From positions 46,456,342 through 46,520,341 of the forward strand of contig NC_133101.1 of NCBI RefSeq assembly GCF_022965805.1: a stretch of DNA of 64,000 nt, given 5' to 3'. A model generated the notes under the pieces. It had not been told where the DNA came from, made no database searches, and was given only the letters and a program-made list of their open reading frames with translations. The position numbers and the translations under genes were made by a program. Below are positions 54,155 through 64,000 of the stretch, piece by piece (position 1 is the first letter of the stretch; every line of letters starts with the position of its first letter). This DNA is from Primulina eburnea. Taxonomy: Eukaryota > Streptophyta > Magnoliopsida > Lamiales > Gesneriaceae.

Positions 54155-55235
54155 CTGTCATCAGCATAGTATCGGGGTTCGTCTCCGTCGCATAGAGAGC
54201 AAACACTCTGCCCTGGGTAGGCAGGTTCCTCTGAGGGCACTGCAGAAATATGTGGTCTGGACTACCACACCTATAACACTTTCCTGAGCCGTACAAAGAT
54301 GCTCCAGGGTGGCGACGTGAACACTTAGGACAGACTGGGCGCTCAGGAGCCCTCGGGGCTGGGCGTCCCCGCTGCTGCTGCTGCTGCTGGCCTCTGTTTC
54401 TAGGCGGCCCGTGAAAAGGCCTCTTGTTCTGCTGCTGATGCTGTTGAGGAGGAGGGCGGTGCGTTACTTGGGCTGGTCGCTTTCCCAAGCGATCTCTCTC
54501 GATATCACGCTGATCCTGCTCTGCGGCTAGGGCTTCGGAGACAGCGACCTCATAAGAACTAGGGTCAGACACCCTAACATCACGGCGCAAGATCGACCGT
54601 AGACCCACCAGAAAATACATCATCTTGGCTCTAGCATCATTTGCGATCAGGGGTACAAAATGACAACAGCTCTCGAACTTACGGATGAACTCCGTAACAG
54701 TCATATCTCTTTGCCTCAAGCTCATAAACTCAGTGGTCAACCTGGTGCGCACTTCCTCAGCAAAGTATTTGGAGTAGAACACCTCCGTGAAGCGTACCCA
54801 ACTCAGCGTAGCCATGTTCAGGGCTACCGATGCTCCTTCCCACCATAAGCGGGCATCTCCAACGAATAAGTAGGTGGCACATCGGACTCGGTCTGCATCT
54901 CCAAGCTCCATGAACTCGAAGATAACCTCGAGGGACTTGATCCAGCCCTCAGCAATCATGGGGTCAGACGTCCCAGAAAACTCTTTCGGACGCATCTTCA
55001 TGAATCTTTCATAAACAGCCTCGGGCCCTGTCGGCCTGGTTGCCACAGCATTGTTCCCCACAAACTGTGCAAAGAACTGAGTCATCCCAGCTAACATCTG
55101 GGCATTCATATCCGGTGGAGGCGGTGGTAAGTCTCTCTCTTGCCTCGGCTCCTCTCTGCCCTCTCGGTGAGGCTCATCCTCAGTAGGGCGCTCAGGGATG
55201 CGTCTAGGGGGCATACTGTTCCATACATAACCCAT
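54155..55235 (-). CDS. Gypsy gag (capsid and zinc knuckle)
   Basis: An open frame from MGYVWNSMPPRR, 360 codons up to the putative donor site and 371 to the stop at 54120. The capsid-like retrotrans_gag domain spans residues about 80-230 (KEFSGTSDPMIAEGWIKSLE, RCATYLFVGDARLWWEG, TEFMSLRQRDMTVTEF). A glutamine-rich linker follows, then the knuckle CYRCGSPDHIFLQC. An internal start at MPPRRIPERP is also possible. No lesions are seen, so this copy could still make Gag. Confidence 0.88.
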
Positions 55236-55442
55236 ACATAACTAACATGCATAATTCCATATTTTTTTTAAATTTAAATACTGAACAATAAGATAAATCT
55301 GGACGTAAAACATCTCATGAAAACATGCTGTTAAATAATTCATGCTTTAAATAAAATGCGCAATTGTAAAACTTACAGACCGAAGGCGTGACTTCATGAG
55401 CTTCTCGTGGTCAGTAGTAGTACAACCCTATACAGAACCACC

Positions 55443-55454
55443 GTTCTGATACCA
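55443..55454 (-). other. Primer-binding site of the gypsy element
   Basis: TGGTATCAGAAC on the minus strand, two bases after the 5' LTR end, complementary to the 3' end of initiator tRNA-Met. Confidence 0.9.
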
Positions 55455-55456
55455 GC

Positions 55457-58400
55457 TATAACGGCCTAAAAATCCTTACTTGGAAAATTTGCGGAAAATT
55501 TAAAATTTTTCTTTTAAAAGTAATTGAATTGCTTCATACGCAAAATAGACCGTTAAATAAAGTGCAATGTTTAAAAATGGCAGCGGAAAAAATTAATGTT
55601 TGCGAAATAACAATTGAAAATTTATCGAACAATAGCTAAAAATGTTCGAGCAATAATAATAAATGCTGAAAAGTGAGGTCCTCAGGTTCCACTACTGTCG
55701 ACCCAAGCTAGCTCACTGGTCCCCGCCCTCGGCCCCGACATCATCAGTACCTACAACAATCAAGTCTAGTGAGCCTAAAGACTCAGCATGCATATATCGT
55801 AAATAACGAGTAGATAATATAGTAAAATTTTGCATGGGATAAAAATATCATGTCATGATGCATAACGTAAAAGTGTCGTGTCATGATTAATTATAATACG
55901 TGCATAACTGAACTGAAAATATCATGGTAAAAATGTTTGCTCCTTGGAGCCCTGTACTGAAATAGCCTGTAATAAATTTTCGCAAGTGGCCCCTGCACTG
56001 AAACTGACCGGTAACTGGCGACCGGATAATAAAATGCTCCCATGACCGGTAACTGGCGACCGGGTAAAATAGTATACGTCTGATCAGACTGTAGCCACAG
56101 TATACTGGGTGAAACAAACTCAACTGACCGGTAACTGGCGACCGGACCGGTAACTAGCGACCAGATTTAGCAATAATCCCATGATAGTGTAATGGCCACA
56201 AGCAATATCGCATAATCTCAAAAATGAACATTTTATATTTTTGCACGTAATATAATTAAATGGCACAATTAAATATCCTGTAATAATTTACTGCTTGGAT
56301 TGGATCGCTCCCAGGCTCGCTGCAACCTAAATATGCCATGAAAAATATGCAATAGATTTATGGGACCAAACTATGCAATAACATTTGAAAATGTGACAAT
56401 TACACCGAACGACTTCGTATTAATCATGACTCCGAACCAACACCAGCCAACACTGAAACGTCATTTAGTCATGATTAAAATACGCTTAAAATGATGAATT
56501 AATGCTCCTAAGATGATGCAAGTCGAAATCTAGGTGAATGGAGGCCAAAACAAGAAACGCTCTTTCGAGAGTCAATTTGGCACATCGCACCGTAAATTCT
56601 CGTACGACCTCAAAAATGAACTGAATTACGAATGGTAAAAAACATGACCTTCCTAACTCAATGAGGCACTGTCCAGTCCAAGGCCATAGGCTAAAAGCCG
56701 ACCGAGAACTCGAACGAGCCACTAAACCGACACAACAATTTGCTGTCCAAAAATACAGCAACCGTGCTTTGGTTTGCTTGCGTCGTTTGCGATGCTAATG
56801 GCCATTGGGGCTTGAACCACCGACCAAAACCTCTTACCAACATCCCAAGGAATGATTCGAACCATGGCTAAGGGCTTTAGACCAGCCACAATTTGAAATA
56901 TTCCATCCACAACCGAGAGGATTCACCCGAGAGCACCTTTGCATGCGCGTGTGGTGTTTTGCTTTGCTTGCTGTCTCGACTCGTTCCAGTGGCCATTTGG
57001 TTGACCATTGCACGATCTAGACATCTTGGGGTATGGTATGAACCGTGTCTAAGGGCCATAGGCCAACCAAGATCCACCCAACCCACCAAGACCGAAACTC
57101 ATATGCTGTACCAAGGAAGGGCCGAAATGGGGAAAGGGATTGTTCTTGCGTTTGATTTAAAAACCGATGCACCATGGACCAAGCCACCAAAAGGGCAACT
57201 TAGTCACGTCTTAGACATGCTAGGGAAGTGATCTAACCATGGCTATAGGCCCTTAGGGCAGCCAAGATCAGATTCTTTCCCCTTGACAGCAAAACCGAAA
57301 TTTTGAGACACAAAATGGCACCAATGGAAATATGCTGTCATTTTCGAATTCCAGCAAGCATGGGGACTGAAATAATTTACTAAAGTGATCCTAATCCATC
57401 CTAGAACATGTATAGATGTCGCCTTGGGAGCCTGGGGTCGAGCCAATCACCTGAATATACAAAAACAAGCAAAACCGTGAAGCTGCATCATGAAATTCGA
57501 AAATCTGCATGTGATGTTTTCTAAAAGTTCTGATGTATTTCGGTTTATGGCTATCAAAACATGACCATGTAATGAAAATAATTGATATTAGGACTTGATT
57601 GAAGAGTCAAGGAAGAATATATGCATGCCTGGTTTCGTTTTGAAAGAAAACGAACGAAACGACGACGACGCGGCGCGGAGGAGTGGTGCGATCTAGTTAC
57701 CTTGTTTGCTACCGATTTTCTTTCTCGTTTCTAGCTACGAAATGCACGGTTTTCACTCTGAAAAATGCTCTCAGGTTTCGGTGGGGAGGGGAGGAATTGA
57801 TGGTTATGGGAGTGAGGGGATGGCTGCAAATTTAATGGAAACAATGCAAGACTTGGTCTCCAACTTTTGAATTTGAATTTTGGTTTGATAATAAATCTTC
57901 ATGGGGGAATGAGATGGCCGATTTTCTCACTTCTAATCTAGACTAGGATAATACTCATTAATTAATTAATTAAGGTGGATCAAGAATTAAAAAGGTTATA
58001 ATGCTAACTCAACCAAGAATGAGTTAAAAGTGAGTTGGCAAGGAAAAGTCTAGATACCACAAGGGGTGGCCGAAATTTTTAATAAAAATGAAGGGATGAA
58101 TTGTTGATTATTTACTAAATTAATAACCCTTAAAAGCCTAACTAATCTTTTAATTAATTTAGTGAATTAAACCCCTTAATTATTGGAACTTAAGTGAACT
58201 TATTTCTTAATCACCTAAAGTAATTAAATTAAATCCTCAAACCTCCTTTTTAACTTAAATGAACTTACTTGCTAGCTAAAATAAATCCTGAAAATGTTTC
58301 TCGAATCCTAAATTCTATCTCAAAGCTCCAACTCCAGTCCGACCTCACTGGAAGAACTGAAAGAATAAAATTTAAACTACTGAAATAAAATAATTAACTT

Positions 58401-58500
58401 TAAAGAAAGGCACTTTAAATACTCATGCAATAAAATCAATTTATTTTAAAATACTATAATTATGCATGACTTATACGTAGTCTAAGTTACGAGTTCTACA
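55457..58500 (-). repeat. 5' LTR of the gypsy element
   Basis: 3,044 bp with the same TG...TA ends as the 3' LTR. It lacks a stretch of about 21-23 bp near 55980 that the 3' LTR keeps at about 47110. Otherwise only scattered substitutions separate the two. Confidence 0.95.
56007..56164. repeat. Four copies of ACCGGTAACTGGCGACCGG in the 5' LTR
   Basis: Copies at 56007-56025, 56044-56062, 56127-56145 and 56146-56164, in the same spacing as in the 3' LTR, so the array predates insertion. Confidence 0.85.
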
Positions 58501-58505
58501 AATTA

Positions 58506-60641
58506 TTTAAGCCTACATGAATTTTCTCATATTTTTATTTAGCTTAAATCGAGGACTTCTAAATTAATCTTTAAAATGTGACGTATTAATGCGTTTTAAT
58601 CCCGAATTAAACCAAACTTTAGTATAAAATTCTCAAATTAAAAAATTAGACTTATAATAATTATTTAAGCTAAAACCTAATTTTTCATAGTTTTATTAAG
58701 CCTAAAATTAGGCGTTTCAATTAACTCGCTAATTAGCGTTTCGTGCGGGGATTAAATCTCGAATAAATCCAAAACTCATTATTTTGATCCCAAATTTTTA
58801 ACATAACATTTTTATGATTTATTCTACCGTTCCAAGTCATAAGCCACCCCCGTGGACCCTTGGATTTAAATTTAGCTTTATTATTTTCGTTTTGACACCT
58901 TATCGAACGCACCGAGCTATCTCCTAATTTACCCGAGCCACGCCCGAGCCACCTTGAGCAAAAACTTAGCCAACCCATCTAGGGACCCTTATGTGCAAGC
59001 CCAGACCATAAAACAAGCCCTAGCCCGACCAAAACTTGCTTGAAACTCAACCCAATATTCTGCTGTGTTGTGTGTGTGCTCTACCACTTCACCAAGACTC
59101 CTAGCCAACTAGGACTCCTCTAGCCACCTAACCAACGATCACCTAGGACCCTCACCGCCCCTAGACCACGGCAAGATCCTACCCAAACCAGCCCTTACCC
59201 TGGAACCCCAAACCCGAAGCTCCTGGATCAGCAGCTCTACCTGCGCGCACCAGCTGCCATCAAGGTGCTTCTCTCACGTTTTCTGATGCCATGCCTCTAA
59301 CCCTCAAGCCAACCCTTGAACCATCCCCTAGAGCACTCTTTAGGACCCTAACCACTTGACCTAACCAAGCCCAGAGCCCCCAGGCCGAGCCCTCTCTTCC
59401 CTACACAAGCTGCCAACCTGCGCCCCCTTGCTGTAACTCACGGGTGGGAGTCCTTCTTAGATAGGACTCCTCCCAGCCCACTTATCTCGAGTCCTAGTGT
59501 GGATAGGACTCTACCCCTGACCCATAACAGACCCTAGCGATGCCCTGGTCCCAACCAAACCAAAGCCAAGTCCTGCAACTCATAAAACCGAGCCCCTCAA
59601 CCTCATGACAAAAAAGTGCTTCCAGCTTTTGTGTTTCTGATTTGTGCAGTGTTTTCGGTTGAGTTTTATGACCTTAAACTTGTGTAAATTCAAGCTTGAT
59701 CAAGTCCTAATCATGGCAGCCCTTTTAAACACATAAAAACATGATTTTGGAAATTAAAAACACCAATTTAGAACACATAAGCATGTAGTTACGAAAATTT
59801 AACTTGTGTGCTATGTTTTTCTTTAAAAATCATGCATAAACAAATACTATGGTGTGATGATGAGTAAAAGGAGAATATGGTATGCCTTTGCGTTTTCAAC
59901 GCACGAATATCCGTTGACGAAGCGAAGAACGGCGACGAGAAACGACGGCTTGAAAAATCTATCAAACTTGATGCTTTTTCCTTCCACTTTGGATGTGTGT
60001 GCCGTGTGTTTATGCTGGTAGGGGAGAGTTTTAATTGTTTAAAAACGTGTGGCCGTGTGTAGTGTTTTGGGAGAAAGAATTTGAATTGAAAAGGGGTGTG
60101 GTGCGTGAGTTTCCTTGAGGTTTGGGAATGGTTTAACATAATTAAATACTAAATAATTCACTAATTAGGACTTAGGCCTATCAAGCTAACAAATTAGGCC
60201 CATTAGTCTTAATTAGGATCTTAAAAATATTTTTGCTTAATAAAATTTGTGAATTTATTAGCCGGGTTACCAAAACGTTTATATTTTTGTTGAAAAACCA
60301 ACACCGATAAAATTTACGTCCCGGCGTATAAAATCACCTCAAAACCCCTTATTTTGAAAAATAATAAAAAGCATCACCCATATTTTAAATAATTAAAAAA
60401 AATGTTTAATAAAAACCATTTTCCATTTTCAGCCATCGGTCTTCGTTCCTCGATCGCACCTCGAATACCTTTTAAAAATACATTTTATTGCAACCATGTA
60501 GAAAAATATATTTTTATACATGTCAATATGCACCATATAATTAATTCATACAATTAAAATATTTAATTAAAATACAAGATAATTTAATAATTGCATGCAT
60601 GTTGTTCGCGTGAGCCTTTAAATTTTCGGGGCGTTAACGAT
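58506..60641 (-). mobile_element. Old Ty3/gypsy-type LTR, 5' part
   Basis: The upstream part of the LTR whose rest is at 45275-46582. On the minus strand it starts CGTTAACGCCCCGAAAATTT, close to the TGTTAACGCCCC start seen in related plant LTRs. No PPT or PBS adjoins its right edge and the flank (ATCAT) does not match the left flank (ATGCG). It may therefore be a rearranged remnant, not a clean solo LTR. Open frames here are short and not gene-like. Confidence 0.7.
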
Positions 60642-60855
60642 CATGGGCCATTAGGCTGAACCAACAAAGGCCTCGGCCCATACCCACACACCACTACTGG
60701 TCATGGGTCGTTAGGATGGTCCAGCATGGGCCCATACACTGCCACTCACAGAATATCCCACTCCTGGAAAGTGGTTTCTTTCGCCTTCCCCAACACTTGA
60801 ACCTAGGACCTCCAGGATAAGTATCTAGATTCCTAAGTGTTGGTACCACAACTGG
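60642..60855. other. Unassigned repeat-like spacer
   Basis: About 210 bp between the old LTR and the truncated gypsy element, with two imperfect copies of a GGTCATGGG(C/T)C(G/A)TTAGG word. I cannot assign it to a family. Confidence 0.4.
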
Positions 60856-60889
60856 CCAAATTCAAGGCTACAGATGCTCCTTCACACCA

Positions 60890-63800
60890 CACTCTGAGCT
60901 GGACGCGCTTTACAGAGGTATTCTACTCTAAATATTTTACTGACGAGGTGCGTTCCAAGTTGACCAGGGAGTTTATGACCCTGAGGCAGGGAGACATGAC
61001 TGTTATTTTAGTTTATCCGTAAGTTTGAGAGGGGTTGCCATTTTGTACACCTGATCGAAAATGATGCTGGAGCCAAGTTGAGACATTTTCTGGATGAACT
61101 ACGGCCGATCTTGCGCCGTGATGTTAGGGTAGCTGGCCCTACCACCTATGATGTCGCTGTCTCCGGAGCTCTAGATGTAGAGCAGGATCAGAATGATATT
61201 GAGAGAGATCGCCAGGGCAAGCGACCAGTCCAAACGCCACACCTCCATCCCCATCAGCAGCATCAGAGTAAGAAGCCCTTCCACGGTCCACCCAGGAACA
61301 GAGGACAGCAGCAGCAGGGACGTGTAGTCCCGAGGGCCCCGAAGTATCTAGTCTGTGCCAAGTGCACACGTCGGCATATCGGAGTTTGTAGATATGGTTC
61401 GGGAAAGTGATACAAGTGTGGTAGTCCTAACCACTTACTGAAGGAGTGCCCTCAGGGGAGTCTGCCTACCCAAGTCAGAGTTTTTGCCCTCCATGCAGCG
61501 TAGACGAACCCAGAGTGAATGCTCATGACATGTATGATAATGATTTAAATTTGCATTTGAAATTCAATTTTGTGGGAGTCTGGTTAAGGTTTTGAACCTA
61601 TAATTTGTGATAGGATTGCATGCTCTAATCAGCGTTATTTCAGGAATTTAGGTTAGAAGAACTTTGACCTTCGCATGTCTATAAGTTTAGTTCTTGTAAT
61701 TATTAGGTTCAGCTTGATATTCCAACCTTTCAGGGAGAATCTTTATAGCTGGTTCAGCTATGAATGCTTTGATAGATTCAGGGGCTACTCATTCGTTCAT
61801 TTCAGAGATCTTTGCGAATCTCCTCAAGGTCAAGACCATCGGGCTAGATATAGCGTATTCGGTAGTACTGTCTTCTGGAGAGGAGCTGACAGCCACTAAT
61901 GTGATCCGAATCATAGACCTCGAACTTCATGGTAATCTTGTTTATGCGAATCTTATCGTATTGCCGAGGCCAGAGTTTGACATCATTCTGGGAATGGACT
62001 GGCTAATAAAGAACATGGTTTTGATTGACTTCCGACGGAGATCTGTTCTAGTCCGACCGCCTGGGAGAGAGCATTTCTTATTCGAGCCAGACAGGTACTT
62101 TCTTTTACCGCGAATAATACCTTGTGTCCAGGCTAGGAAACTCATGCGTAGATGGTGCCACGCGTTTTTAGCAACCTTTGTATCTTTTCTTGAGGCACCC
62201 AGTCAGTCAGCCTCCGATGTCCCAATTGTTAGGGAATTTCTAGACGTGTTTCCTGATGACGTCTCTGGTATGCCACCTATGCAGGAAGTGGAGTTTTCTA
62301 TTGATCTTATGCCAGGTACTGCACCGATCTCAAAAGCACCATACCGATTAGCACCGACAAAGATGGTAGAACTTAAGAAGCAGATTCAGGAACTTCTTGA
62401 CAAGGAGTTCATTTGCCCGAGTTTTTCACCATGGGGCGCGCCAGTTTTATTTGTGAAGAAGAAGGATAGTTCGATGAGGCTCTACATTGATTACCGGGAG
62501 TTGAACAGGGTTACAGTGAAGAACAAATACCCATTCCCGAGGATTGAAGATTTATTTGACCAGTTGCAGGGAGCCTCAGTATTCTCAAAGATTGACCTGC
62601 GTTCGGGTTATCACCAGTTCAGGGTGAAAGATGCCGATGTTTTCAAGACTGCTCTAAGACTCGTTATGGCCACTTCGAGTTCCTTGTGATGCCGTTCGGT
62701 TTGACGAATGCGCTACCGATCTTCATGGATCTCATGAATCGTGTATTTTAGCCGTAGATTGATCAGTTTGTGATAGTATTCATAGACGACATTCTCGTCT
62801 ACTCAAAGAATCATGAGGAGCACATTAGACATCTGACCGCAGTTTTGCAGACCTTACAGAAGCACCAGCTATTCGCGAAATTCAGTTAGTGTGAGTTCTG
62901 GTTAGAGAAGGTGACATTCTTAGGCCACATCATTTCTAGCAGCGGTATCGAGGTAGACCCAACGAAAGTTGCAATAGTCAGAGATAGGGTTGTACCGCAA
63001 AATGCACCAGAGATCCGTAGTTTCCTTGGGTTAACAAGATATTATCGGAAGTTTCTTTAGGGATTCTCCTCTATTGCAGTTCCACTCACGTCGTTGACAA
63101 AGAAGAATGCAAAATTTGTGTGGAGCGATGAGTGTCAGAAGAGTTTCGATGCTTTGAAGCGAGCTCTTATCTCAGCACCAGTATTGGCCATGCAGTCAGA
63201 GCCCGGAAATTTTGTTTTGTATACCGATGCTTCGAAGCTCGGTTTAGGCGCCGTGTTGATGCAACATGGGAAGGTGATAGCGTATGCTTCTCGTCAATTG
63301 AAAATCCATGAGAAGAATTACTTTACCCACGATCTAGAGTTGGCAGCCGTAGTTTTTGCCTTGAAGATTTGGAGGCATTATTTATACGGAGAGAAATGCC
63401 AGATCTTTACCGACCAAAAGAGCCTCAAGTACTTCTTTACGCAGACAGAGTTGAATATGTGTCAAAGGCGTTGGTTGGAGCTAGTGAAGGACTATGACTG
63501 TGACATTAGCTATCACCCTGGCAAAGCTAATCTAGTTGCGGATGCGTTGAGCAGGAAAGTCGCAATGATGACTCACTTGACGATTCCGAGAGCTCTTCAG
63601 TCTGAGATGCAGAGGTTTGATCTAGAGACATATCCTCGAGGTAGAGTTCCCCGTCTATCTACTTCGACGATTCAGTCTTCCTTTCTAGACCGTATTCGCA
63701 GTGAGCAGCCAGCAGATGAGCAGTTGGCGAAGTGGAGGCAGAGAGATGAGGCCAAGGGCAGTATCTTGTATACAACTAGCGACGGTATTGTGAGATATCG

Positions 63801-64000
63801 AGACAAAATGTGGGTTCCTAGCGGCGGTTCTATTCGATCAGATATTTTATCTGAGGCCCACATGTCGTCGTACTCTATTCATCCTGGGAGTACGAAGATG
63901 TATCTGCAGTTATTGTATTGGTGGCCTGGAATGAAGAAGGATATCAAACGTTTTGTATCCAAGTGTCTGACGTGTCAGCTAGTGAAAGCGGAACATCAGA
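60890..64000 (+). pseudogene. Truncated gypsy gag-pol, degenerate
   Basis: Gag from 60890 is frameshifted near 61010, continues at 61078-61410, and the first cysteine of its zinc knuckle is a TGA at 61408-61410. Protease-RT opens at 61734 and runs to about 62690, with [10 protein letters not shown] and [13 protein letters not shown] 1-base deletion near 62660 shifts the frame. FIDD follows at about 62780, with stops at about 62748, 62757, 62887 and 63058. RNase H ([14 protein letters not shown]) and the early integrase are readable to the window end, with a few codons missing near 63900. Confidence 0.9.
61532..61733 (+). other. Putative gag-pol intron, second copy
   Basis: 202 bp from ACAT|GTATG to TTTCAG|GGAGAATC. 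It lies at the same protein position as the spacer at 53962-54154 and shares sequence with it, most clearly in the last 45 bases (TTTAGTT(C/T)TTGTAA(T/C)TATT(A/G)GGTTCA). The donor-side exon base is T where the other copy has G. Confidence 0.6.

Larger units (their letters stand above)
46583..58500 (-). mobile_element. Full-length Ty3/gypsy chromovirus-type retrotransposon
   Basis: 11.9 kb on the minus strand: 5' LTR 55457-58500, PBS, gag, intron-like spacer, protease-RT-RNase H-integrase-chromodomain-like end, purine tract (AAGTGGGGAAGGAT), 3' LTR 46583-49649. The TSD AATTA is perfect (46578-46582 and 58501-58505). The LTRs are about 98 percent identical by eye, apart from a deletion of about 21-23 bp in the 5' LTR, so the insertion is fairly young. 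Four stop codons and a changed integrase catalytic residue disable pol. A 0.9-kb LTR is inserted in the integrase end. The chromodomain-like tail and domain order suggest the Tekay/Del group. Confidence 0.96.
60856..64000 (+). mobile_element. 5'-truncated gypsy element, relative of the 46583-58500 family, cut by the window edge
   Basis: It starts abruptly inside gag (LSWTRFTEVFYSKYF) with no LTR or PBS before it and continues beyond 64000 in the integrase zinc domain. Its proteins align closely with the full element through gag, protease, RT and RNase H. Orientation is opposite to that element. The left edge is a breakpoint, not an LTR end. Confidence 0.9.

Overview
This is a piece of a flowering-plant nuclear genome, most likely a eudicot. 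It has GT-AG introns, plant-type L1 LINEs, plant Ty1/copia and Ty3/gypsy retrotransposons, and 5S-derived Cassandra TRIM elements. There are no bacterial features. By eye I find only one host gene; nearly everything else is retrotransposon sequence, much of it nested.

The host gene is SMC5, the DNA-repair subunit of the SMC5/6 complex. It lies on the minus strand from 38763 (ATG) to 7190 (stop). I rebuilt 30 coding exons by hand. They join into 1,052 codons with no internal stop, every intron is GT-AG, and Walker A, hinge, SGGER signature and Walker B are all present. The gene is spread over 31.6 kb because its introns hold at least seven insertions. Intron 10 has a small solo LTR. Intron 16 has a LINE and a copia deletion derivative. 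Intron 20 has a 3.3-kb gypsy solo LTR, a wrecked SIRE-like copia element and a Cassandra solo LTR. Intron 21 has a complete copia element.

Layout: 1-1044 is AT-rich sequence ending in a microsatellite. 1045-6510 is a near-full-length LINE (minus) with intact ORF1 and broken ORF2. 6511-7189 is a microsatellite and the SMC5 3' flank. 7190-38763 is SMC5 with its intronic elements. 38764-39071 is the SMC5 5' flank, with an E2F palindrome and a telo-box. 39072-39101 is a Helitron-like 3' terminus. From 39788 to the end is a nested retrotransposon block. In its first part a copia/LARD-like element is split by a gypsy solo LTR, which is itself split by an 864-bp Cassandra element. In its second part an old 3.4-kb LTR is split by an 11.9-kb Ty3/gypsy element (46583-58500), whose integrase is in turn split by a 0.9-kb LTR. 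A 5'-truncated relative of that gypsy element, in plus orientation, runs off the right edge.

The most unusual signal is in the gypsy family. Both copies appear to carry a spliceosomal-type intron of about 200 bp between gag and protease; in the better-preserved copy its removal joins the frames exactly. The same family has LTRs ending TG...TA instead of TG...CA, and each LTR of the full copy holds four copies of a 19-bp ACCGGT motif. All coordinates, splice sites and target-site duplications (TSDs) were read by eye. No alignment or database search was run.
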